A DNA stretch of 64,000 nt from contig JADJTX010000004.1 in assembly GCA_016710985.1 (NCBI GenBank), positions 186,001 to 250,000 on the forward strand, given 5' to 3'. Below the pieces are notes generated by a model. That model was given only the letters and a program-made list of their open reading frames with translations. It was not told the DNA's origin and made no database searches. The position numbers and the translations under genes were made by a program. The DNA is from Ignavibacteria bacterium. GTDB lineage: Bacteria; Bacteroidota; Ignavibacteria; Tepidaquicellales; Tepidaquicellaceae. The first letter of the stretch is position 1, and every line of letters starts with the position of its first letter. Shown here piece after piece: positions 55,674-63,849 of the stretch.

Positions 55674-55704
55674 TTGATATTACAAACCTTTTACCATATT
55701 TTTG
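55674..55704 (+). promoter_or_regulatory. Putative promoter of the endonuclease I gene
   Basis: TTG at 55674 and TATTTTTG at 55697, spacing 20. It lies 83 bases upstream of the start. Confidence 0.55.
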
Positions 55705-55787
55705 TATACACATAATAATTCAATCAATAAAAATGCAGGGACAGGTAAAATATTACTTAACTTGCATTTATTTTTATTTAATAAAAT

Positions 55788-58613
55788 TTGAAAACTTCAG
55801 ATTTACTTTTTAAGAAACTTACTCTATCCGTTGTCATATTATTAATATTCACTTCGAACATATTCTCACAATATTATAATGGTATTCAAACATCATCCTC
55901 CGTCTTTATTGCTGATTTGCAGAACAGGATAAGAAATCCTTATACAAGGATATCTTATGATAATTACGATGAAACAAACATTGCAAACTTTGCTTCCATA
56001 AATAATGGAAACGGAACGCGATCCGTTTTTTGCGTTTATACAGGCTTCGAATATATTTATACCGGGACTTTTAGCTGGGGATTAATGAGCCGTGAACACA
56101 CTTTTGCACACAGCTGGACTCCGACATTCCCGTCTGCAAGTACAGATCAGTATTCGGATCAGCATCATTTATTTCCAACTCATCAGAATAATGCAAACGG
56201 CAGAAGAAGCAATCATCCTTTCGGCGATGTTGTAAATGTAACCTATCAGTTTTTAGAGGGAAAGCTCGGTACAAATGCGTCGGGACAGATTGTGTATGAG
56301 CCAATGGATAATCAGAAAGGAGATGTTGCAAGGGCATTGTATTATATGTGCTTAAGATATGACGGGATAGGCGGCAACTCTTGGAATTTTAACTGGCTCA
56401 ATAATACTTCGCTTCCTTCATTAAGTGAAGCTCCGCAGGATACTACTGTTTTGTTGAACTGGCACAGGCAGGATCCGCCTGATAAGTGGGAAATTGACAG
56501 AAACAATTACATACAATCAATTCAGCAAAACAGAAATCCCTTTGTTGATCATCCTGAGTTCATAAATTATATTAGTTTGTATAATCTTACAAAAATGAAT
56601 CCTGTATATGCAGCAGAACCGAGCAGGCATCCTACAGCTTTTACTTCATCTGCCAACGGCACAGGAATTCAGGGTAACTGGAATGATGCAACAGGAGCTC
56701 AGCTTCCATCGGGTTACCTCATCATCGCTTTCAGCAGAAATAATTATTTTCTTCCTATTGATGGTTCTGTTTATACAAATGATTCTGTTTTGTCTGATGG
56801 ATATGCGGTAATGAACATTCCATATGCTGATGCTAATACATTTAATTTTAATAATCTGATACAGAATACAACTTATTATTTTACAATGTATTCTTACAAC
56901 GGATCAGGAAATCAGATAAATTATAAAATTGACAGCACATTGACCCAGACCAATGCATACGTTCCATCTGTTTTAGCTGCTGAACCTTCAAATCACGTTA
57001 CAAATTTTGTGACAGGAAATATTACTACAAATTCGGTACCATTGACCTGGACTGATGCAGTTGCAGGTTCTCAGGTACCTTTGGGATACCTGATCCTCGC
57101 GAATACAAACAACTCATTTTATATTCCTTCAGATGGGACACAATATATAAATGATACAAATCTTTCGGACGGAAATGCGCAGGTTAATATAAACTATGCA
57201 GCACCTGACAGCTATTCTTTCAATAGTTTGTATACTAACACGAATTATTATTTCAAAATAATTTCTTACAACGGGACAGGCTCTATGATAAATTATAAGA
57301 CAGACGGGAGTATTCCGTTTGTTACAGGAGCAACCTCGGGTTCTTCTCCGGTTACCGGATCAGTTTTACTGGATAATTTTAACAGAGCAAACAATAATTT
57401 ACTGGGCAATACTCTTTCACCGGATGTATTATTATGGCAGGAAGCCGAAACTTTGAACCCCTCATCAATAGCTTTAAATAATAACCGCACCAAACTAAAA
57501 AGTACTACAGCGGGACGTGAATATGCATATGTGGATATAGGAAGTATTGCCGGATATCCTGTACAATTCAACAGCGCTTCAGGACAACTTGTCTGGGCAA
57601 TTAACTTCAGGCAATCACGCACTGATCCTTCAGGTTTCGATGCAAATAATTACGGAGCAGCATTCATTCTGGGTAAAACGACAACTGACATTACAACAGG
57701 TAACGGATATGCAGTAGTGATTGGAAACAGCGGATCTACGGATGCAATTCGTCTTGCAAAATTTACCGGAGGTGTAAATGCAAATTCAAAATTTACAAAT
57801 GTAATTTCAGGCGGAGATTATGCAAATCAATATTTGAGTATTAAAGTTGTATATGAATCAGCCGGGAATAACTGGTCATTATATGTTGACAGCAGTTCGT
57901 CCGGTTTTCCCAGATCAGATCCCAGAGAGGCAGTAACTCAGATTGGTTTTGCATCTGATAATGCTTTTACTTCGAATGCTCTTTCAAATCTTGGAATACT
58001 CTGGAATCATGCAACGAGCGCTAATGATTCTCTGATTTACGATGATGTATATGTACCTTCATTTTTGCCGACGACTATAAACATTAAAGCAGTTTCTGAA
58101 GGATATTATAATTCTGTTTCCGGCACTCTAAATACGAAAGATACCATGACTGCATATCTCAGAAATCCTGTTTCGCCTTTTCAGAAAGTAGACTCTTCAA
58201 AAGCAGTTATTGACTCGCTGGATTTTACAGGTACATTTACTTTTGAGAATGTTCAGTCAGGAAGTTATTATATTGAGCTGAGAAGTTTGAATTCAATAGA
58301 GACCTGGAGCAAACTTCCTCTGGGAATTACAGCAGGTTCCGTGAATAATTATGATTTTACAGCTTCATTAGACAGAGCATACGGGAATAATCTGATACTT
58401 AAAGACGGTAATTATTGCATCTTCAGCGGAGATGTAAATCAGGACGGCATTGTTGACCTCACCGATCTGCTGCTGATATACAATGATGCAGTAGATTTTT
58501 CTTCAGGTTATTTCATTAGTGATATTAACGGAGACAGGATCGTGGATTTAACAGATCTGTTAATTACTTATAATAACTCAGCCGGCTTTGTTTCAAGAAT
58601 AATTCCAAATTAG
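55788..58613 (+). CDS. Secreted endonuclease I-family nuclease with dockerin-like module
   Basis: The protein has 941 residues from a TTG start (MKTSDLLFKKLTLSVVILLI, signal peptide to about 28). The endonuclease I domain (about 30-270) contains SREHTFAHSWTPTFP and DQHHLFPTHQNNANGRRSNH, the conserved His/Asn metal site, and RNPFVDHPEF. Two repeats of about 110 residues follow (YLIIAFSRNNYFLPIDGSVY, YLILANTNNSFYIPSDGTQY), Fn3-like. Then comes a beta-jelly-roll part (VLLDNFNRANNNLLGNTL, YVDIGS), and the terminal module (SEGYYNSVS, LRSLNSIETWS, SGDVNQDGIVDLTD, SDINGDRIVDLTD, YNN, FVSRIIPN-stop). A DNA-degrading surface enzyme. Intact. Confidence 0.88.
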   Translation: MKTSDLLFKKLTLSVVILLIFTSNIFSQYYNGIQTSSSVFIADLQNRIRNPYTRISYDNYDETNIANFASINNGNGTRSVFCVYTGFEYIYTGTFSWGLMSREHTFAHSWTPTFPSASTDQYSDQHHLFPTHQNNANGRRSNHPFGDVVNVTYQFLEGKLGTNASGQIVYEPMDNQKGDVARALYYMCLRYDGIGGNSWNFNWLNNTSLPSLSEAPQDTTVLLNWHRQDPPDKWEIDRNNYIQSIQQNRNPFVDHPEFINYISLYNLTKMNPVYAAEPSRHPTAFTSSANGTGIQGNWNDATGAQLPSGYLIIAFSRNNYFLPIDGSVYTNDSVLSDGYAVMNIPYADANTFNFNNLIQNTTYYFTMYSYNGSGNQINYKIDSTLTQTNAYVPSVLAAEPSNHVTNFVTGNITTNSVPLTWTDAVAGSQVPLGYLILANTNNSFYIPSDGTQYINDTNLSDGNAQVNINYAAPDSYSFNSLYTNTNYYFKIISYNGTGSMINYKTDGSIPFVTGATSGSSPVTGSVLLDNFNRANNNLLGNTLSPDVLLWQEAETLNPSSIALNNNRTKLKSTTAGREYAYVDIGSIAGYPVQFNSASGQLVWAINFRQSRTDPSGFDANNYGAAFILGKTTTDITTGNGYAVVIGNSGSTDAIRLAKFTGGVNANSKFTNVISGGDYANQYLSIKVVYESAGNNWSLYVDSSSSGFPRSDPREAVTQIGFASDNAFTSNALSNLGILWNHATSANDSLIYDDVYVPSFLPTTINIKAVSEGYYNSVSGTLNTKDTMTAYLRNPVSPFQKVDSSKAVIDSLDFTGTFTFENVQSGSYYIELRSLNSIETWSKLPLGITAGSVNNYDFTASLDRAYGNNLILKDGNYCIFSGDVNQDGIVDLTDLLLIYNDAVDFSSGYFISDINGDRIVDLTDLLITYNNSAGFVSRIIPN

Positions 58614-58680
58614 CATTCTAATACTGCGTCAGTTCTTTGTATAAAAGAAATTCCGAGTGTAATACCGGAGATAATCAAAA

Positions 58681-60081
58681 ATGAAACTCACAAAATACAT
58701 AGTTCTTTTTTATCTGTTAATAATCTTACCGGTTAATGCTCAGCATCAGCTGAAGATCATGACTTATAATCTTTTGAATTATTCGTCAACAGATACTGCA
58801 GTAAGGAATCCACACTTCCGGACGATCATAAACGCAGTAAATCCTGATATCTTAGTAGTTTGTGAAATTACTTCCCAAAATGCAGTCAACTCTTTTTTAT
58901 CTAATGTAATGAATTCCGGTGGTGCAGTTTATAGCGCAGGTACTTTCATAAACGGGTTTGATACTGATAATGCAATATTTTATAAATCTTCGAAAATTAA
59001 TTTCATCAGTAATACGCCGATATTAACTTCGGTAAGGAATATCAATGAATTTAAAGTATCAGATAAAAATTATAATGATACTTTAAGAATTTACAGTGTC
59101 CATCTGAAGGCAAACGCTTCTGATTCATCGGTGAGATCCGGTGAAGTTGACAGTTTGAGAAAGAGAACCAACATACTGCCTTCGGGTACTGATTTTATTG
59201 TATTAGGAGATTTTAACATTTATAGTTCCAATGAAACAGCTTATCAGAAATTAATTAAAGATAATGTTACTGATGACGGAAATTTTGCGGATCCTCTTAA
59301 TTTAACAGGGATCTGGAACAGGTCATCGTATGCGCCATTCCATACACAATCAACAAGAACGAGGGCATTTGGTGACGGCGCTACAGGCGGGCTTGATGAC
59401 AGGTTTGATATGATATTGTACTCAAAAGCAGTAAAAAATTCAGGAGGAATAAAATTCATTCCTGGTACATATACAGCATACGGAAATGACGGACTCCATT
59501 ACAATGACTCCATTAATCAGATCCCGAATTCGGCTGTATCACAGACCATTGCAAATGCTCTTCACTATGCATCTGATCATTTACCTGTCTATGCAGTATT
59601 TGAATTCGGGAATGCAACTATTTTGAATGTAAAAGTTATACCGGAGGGGATGTATAATTCTTCGTTAAACAGATTATCCAGAAAAGATTCAATTACCGTT
59701 TATCTACGGAATACATTTACCCCATATTCAATAGCAGATTCTGCGAAAAGCACAATTGATTCCGTTTCATTCAATTCTGCTTCCGTTTTCAGAAAAGCAT
59801 CATCGGGCAATTATTTTATTGCTATAAAAACTATTAATAGCATTGAAACATGGAGCAAGACCGGAATTCAATATACCATAGAAAATCTTTTGAATTATGA
59901 CTTCACATCTGCTGATTCCTCAGCTTTCGGGAATAATCTTACATTGGAAGGAACGAAGTACTGTGTTTACAGCGGAGACGTAAACAATGACGGATTTATT
60001 GATCTTGATGATGTACTGTCGATTTTTAATGATGCAAATATATTTTCATCAGGATATACTGTTACAGATCTGAACGGATAA
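58681..60081 (+). CDS. Secreted EEP-family phosphohydrolase/nuclease with dockerin-like module
   Basis: Signal peptide MKLTKYIVLFYLLIILPVNA|QHQ. The endonuclease/exonuclease/phosphatase fold shows LKIMTYNLLNYSSTD, PDILVVCEI with the metal-binding glutamate, FIVLGDFNIYSSNE, DDRFDMILYSK and the catalytic ASDHLPVYAVFE. It probably cuts nucleic acid or phospholipid/inositol phosphate. The terminal module follows (IPEGMYNSSL, INSIETWS, SGDVNNDGFIDLDD). Two bases seem lost near 60078 (GGA-TAA for GGA-GAT-AAT). In the restored frame DNITDLNDVLIAYNN continues to MKISP-stop at 60154. Confidence 0.85.
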   Translation: MKLTKYIVLFYLLIILPVNAQHQLKIMTYNLLNYSSTDTAVRNPHFRTIINAVNPDILVVCEITSQNAVNSFLSNVMNSGGAVYSAGTFINGFDTDNAIFYKSSKINFISNTPILTSVRNINEFKVSDKNYNDTLRIYSVHLKANASDSSVRSGEVDSLRKRTNILPSGTDFIVLGDFNIYSSNETAYQKLIKDNVTDDGNFADPLNLTGIWNRSSYAPFHTQSTRTRAFGDGATGGLDDRFDMILYSKAVKNSGGIKFIPGTYTAYGNDGLHYNDSINQIPNSAVSQTIANALHYASDHLPVYAVFEFGNATILNVKVIPEGMYNSSLNRLSRKDSITVYLRNTFTPYSIADSAKSTIDSVSFNSASVFRKASSGNYFIAIKTINSIETWSKTGIQYTIENLLNYDFTSADSSAFGNNLTLEGTKYCVYSGDVNNDGFIDLDDVLSIFNDANIFSSGYTVTDLNG

Positions 60082-60271
60082 TATCACGGATCTAAATGAC
60101 GTTTTGATTGCCTACAATAATTCAATTAATTTCAGAATGAAAATTTCACCCTGAAAATTATACAATAAGTAAATCTAAATTAACATATTTTTTAACTTAC
60201 CTTTAATATTAAAAATTTATTTTCAGCTTCAAAATTATTCTAGAATTTTTAAACATCAAACAGAATTAATC

Positions 60272-61977
60272 ATCAAGAAAAACTTCTTCAAAAGCTCCTT
60301 GTAATATTATTATTACTATCCCCGGTCCTCAGTAATGCGCAATACCAGCTGCAGCCAGCCTTTCCAAATATCGGAACCTTTAATTATCCGATCGAACTAG
60401 TCAAAGCCGATGACGGGACAAACAGGTTATTTGTTGCTCAGCAGAGAGGATTAGTTTATGTTTTTAATAATTCCCCTACGGCAAATTCAAAAAAAGTATT
60501 CATAAATTTAAGCTCTAAAGTTTCACCTTCAGGAAGTGAGCTGGGCTTATTAGGACTGGCTTTTCATCCTGACCATGAGAACAACAGATACTTTTATGTG
60601 AATTTTACATTTGACAGTGCATCTAACTATTGGTCAAGAATTTCCAGATTTACAACAAGTTTTTCTAATCCTGATACAGCTTTGTTAAGCACAGAACAGA
60701 TATTAATTACTCTTCAGCAGCCATATTCAAATCACAACGGAGGAAAACTTGCTTTCGGACCGGATGGTTTTTTATACATCTCATTCGGAGACGGTGGTAG
60801 CGGGGGAGACCCTTTGGGAAACGGACAGAACAGATCAACATTATTAGGAAAGATATTAAGAATAAATGTTGATTCAGCCTCCGGGGGAAGAAACTATTCA
60901 ATTCCTGTATCAAATCCTTTCTTCGGCAACAGCAGCGGTTACAAGGAGGAAATATATGCTTATGGATTAAGAAATACCTGGAAGTTCAGTTTTGATCCTC
61001 CGACAAACAGACTGTGGGCAGGTGATGTAGGACAGAATGCTTATGAAGAAATTGACATAATCGAAAACGGGAGAAATTACGGATGGAACAAGATGGAAGG
61101 ATTTCATTGCTATGGTACTTGTGATACTACCGGTAAAGGATTTACAAGACCTGTTTATGAATATCCGCGTTCAGCAGGAGCGTCAATTACAGGAGGCTAT
61201 GTTTACAGGGGATCATTGCTGCCATCACTTTATGGAAAATACATTTATGCGGATTACAGTTTTGGAACCGTATGGGCTTTAACTTATGACGGAATTAATC
61301 CTGCTACAAATGCCCTTATACAGGATACAAATTTTGCCATTTCTACATTTGGAGTTGATCAAAACAATGAAATCTATGCCTGCAGTTATGCTGCTACAAC
61401 CGGAAGAATTTATAAAATTGTCAATAAAAGTGTTTCAAATCTGGAACTGAAAATTGCAATAGAAGGTTTTTATGATTCAGTAAATGACAAACTAAATATC
61501 AGAGATACAGTAAAAGTTTTTATCAGACAGTCAAATTCCCCATACAATCTAATTGATTCAGCACAAACAACAATAGACTCAATGACCCTCAAGGGACTTT
61601 ATCAGTTTAATAATGTACCAAACGGGAAATACTATCTGCAGATCAGACACAGGAACAGTCTTGAGACCTGGAGCAGGTCCGGTGGGGACAGCTTGAAAAA
61701 AGGAAATATACTTAATTACGACTTTACTTCAGCGGCTCCTCAGGCATATGGAAGTAATCAAATATTAAAGGGAACAAAATACTGCACATACAGCGGAGAT
61801 GTTATTCAGGAAGGAGTCATAGAATTATCGGATTTGCTTTACGTTTATGATGATGTTACATTTTTTGAAACAGGATACATTAGATCTGACATTAACGGAG
61901 ACAGTATTGCTGATCTGGATGATCTTTTAGCGGTTTATAATAATTCAGTTGGTTTTGTAGAATTGATAAGACCTTAA
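60272..61977 (+). CDS. Secreted GSDH-type sugar dehydrogenase (PQQ-dependent) with dockerin-like module
   Basis: The frame is open from 60301 (VILLLLSPVLSNA|QYQL, a signal-peptide end), well before the first GTG at 60598. One frame back, ATC-AAG-AAA-AAC at 60272 reads like a signal-peptide start, so the start codon and one base appear damaged. The beta-propeller matches the glucose/sorbosone dehydrogenase family: RLFVAQQRGLVYVF, GLLGLAFHPDHENNRYFYV, NHNGGKLAFGPDGFLYIS, GDGGSGGDP, YGLRNTWKFSFDPPT, WAGDVGQNAYEEID. This usually uses PQQ. The terminal module closes it (IEGFYDSV, RHRNSLETWS, SGDVIQEGVIELSD, SDINGDSIADLDD, FVELIRP-stop). Confidence 0.85.
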
Positions 61978-62076
61978 ACTGATTATACAAAAAAAAATAT
62001 GTATTAATCTTAATTTATATATCCTATATTACTTAAAATCTTAAACAAACTTTTTAATAAATCTAATCAAAAAAAA

Positions 62077-62775
62077 ATGAATAAAATTATCAAAATTTCA
62101 TTTGCAGTGGTATTGGCATTTGTTAGTTTGAATCTTGGAATCGCTCAACAGAAAGATTCCTTATATGAAATTCCTACTTACACACTTAAGGCAACGAACA
62201 TTCAATTAACATCCCCAAACACATATGAGTGGGATGTTTATATATTGCATACTAATCCTACTGTAACACCTTACTTTTATGCAGCAGCGCAGTATTTTTT
62301 CCATTTTAATCCAAACATTGCAAATGGCGGTACATTAACTTATTCAAAAGTTTCCGGTCCTACAGGATCCGAATTACCTGCTACTTACCAACCGGTAAGT
62401 CCTTCCATCAGCGGTAACATACTGAGATTAGCCTCTAATTTACCGGGATCTCCTGAAGACTCAGTTCTGATCAAATCAACTGGTGTTGGGACTAAGGTTT
62501 TAAGAATGAGATTAAGAACTTCTGCAACTACAGTTTCAACCGATACTTTGAATCTGCTATGGAGAAGTGAAGTTCCTGATCCATTCACAAAAATAGCAGC
62601 ATTTACAGGTGAAGACAATGGAACAATAGTTGATATTTCAACCCCTGGAACACATTCAGTAGATCCTTTTACCGGTATCGGCGGCCCGTCTTCGACGTCA
62701 AGTCTGATGCCAACAGAGTTTGCTCTTGCACAGAATTTCCCCAATCCTTTTAATCCGACTACTAAGATAGATTAG
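62077..62775 (+). CDS. Secreted protein with cohesin-like domain; T9SS tail cut by an in-frame TAG
   Basis: Signal peptide MNKIIKISFAVVLAFVSLNL then GIAQQ. A single beta-sandwich domain of about 150 residues has YEWDVYILHTNPT, AAQYFFHFNPNI, VGTKVLRMRLRTS and DTLNLLWRSE, like the front part of the 50130 protein. I read both as cohesin-like (inference). The T9SS type A tail starts FALAQNFPNPFNPTTKID and is then stopped by TAG at 62773. Past the stop the same frame continues AIPVDGKVSILIYDRAGREV to KRMVLIK-stop at 62994, so only one base separates it from an intact tail. Confidence 0.8.
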   Translation: MNKIIKISFAVVLAFVSLNLGIAQQKDSLYEIPTYTLKATNIQLTSPNTYEWDVYILHTNPTVTPYFYAAAQYFFHFNPNIANGGTLTYSKVSGPTGSELPATYQPVSPSISGNILRLASNLPGSPEDSVLIKSTGVGTKVLRMRLRTSATTVSTDTLNLLWRSEVPDPFTKIAAFTGEDNGTIVDISTPGTHSVDPFTGIGGPSSTSSLMPTEFALAQNFPNPFNPTTKID

Positions 62776-63018
62776 GCAATACCTGTTGACGGAAAGGTAA
62801 GTATACTAATTTATGATAGAGCGGGAAGGGAAGTGATGAACTTAGTTAACACTGTTCAGACAGCCGGATTTTATTCTGTAAATTTTAACGGTGCTAATTT
62901 AGCGAGTGGAATGTACTTTTACAGAATTGATGTTAACGGAGGCGAAGAAGCTAAAAACTACAGAGCTACGAAGAGAATGGTGCTGATCAAATAAAATTTT
63001 CATTGAAACAATTTTTAT

Positions 63019-63057
63019 TAAGCTGCCTTAAGATTCTTTCTTGAGGCAGCTTTTTTA
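63019..63057. terminator. Bidirectional terminator between convergent genes
   Basis: AAGCTGCCT then AGGCAGCTT around a loop of about 16 bases, with A-rich and T-rich flanks. It serves the T9SS gene and the SpoU gene facing it. Confidence 0.85.
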
Positions 63058-63849
63058 TGGGACTAATTGTTTATTTCTAAAAGTGTTCAGAAATATTCCC
63101 GCCGAAACAGAAATGTTGAGTGATTCACAATCCGTGAATCCGCTGATTCTGATTTTCTGATAATTTTTGTTGTCCAGTATACCTCTGCTGATACCTGATG
63201 CTTCATTCCCAAAAACAAAGACATATTTTTCATATGCCTTAAATCTGAAGTCTGAAAGATTTGTATCTGAATTCAGAGCTGTAAGGATAATATTATACTT
63301 TTTCTCATACAGTTTTTTTAAATCTACTTCTAAGTCGGCTTCATCAATTATATTCAAATTAAATAAAGCTCCCTGCGAGGAACGGATCACTTTGGAATTA
63401 AACAGATCAACAGAATTTTTACTGATCAGCATTTGATCTGCTCCAAACCAGTAAGATGTTCTGATGATTGTTCCTAAGTTCCCGGGATCATTTATTGAAT
63501 CCAAAGCTACTATCAGGTTTCCATCAGGAAATTCTTTTAAAAATGAATTACTGTTCTGTGCGACCACTCCTATAATTCCCTGAGAGTTAACTGTTTCAGC
63601 AAGATGGCTGAATGTTTTTTCGTTCAATAAAATAATATCAGTTTTATTTTCATTATTCCGGATTATCTTTAATAATTCTTCATTTCTGAAATCTTCCCGA
63701 ATGATTACTTTTTCAAGATTTGTTCTGTAATTTTTTGATTTCAGGCATTCTTGAATAAGGTGGACTCCTTCGATCAAAAACTTTTTTTCAGAATCGCGAT
63801 ATTTTTTTATTTTCAGACCTGAATAATATTTAATTTCATTTTTTGTCAA
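63055..63849 (-). CDS. SpoU/TrmH-family RNA 2'-O-methyltransferase
   Basis: The protein has 264 residues. An N-terminal L30e-like substrate-binding part (about 1-100: EKKFLIEGVHLIQECLKSKN, IILLNEKTFSHLAETVNSQG) is followed by the SPOUT domain with motif 1 LDSINDPGNLGTIIRTSYWF, motif 2 VFVFGNEASGISRGI and motif 3 CESLNISVSAGIFL. It methylates the ribose of rRNA or tRNA; the exact target is not clear from sequence. The start is TTG 63849, directly after the stop of the queD-like gene. The two are one transcript. Confidence 0.9.
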   Translation of the reverse strand: MTKNEIKYYSGLKIKKYRDSEKKFLIEGVHLIQECLKSKNYRTNLEKVIIREDFRNEELLKIIRNNENKTDIILLNEKTFSHLAETVNSQGIIGVVAQNSNSFLKEFPDGNLIVALDSINDPGNLGTIIRTSYWFGADQMLISKNSVDLFNSKVIRSSQGALFNLNIIDEADLEVDLKKLYEKKYNIILTALNSDTNLSDFRFKAYEKYVFVFGNEASGISRGILDNKNYQKIRISGFTDCESLNISVSAGIFLNTFRNKQLVP

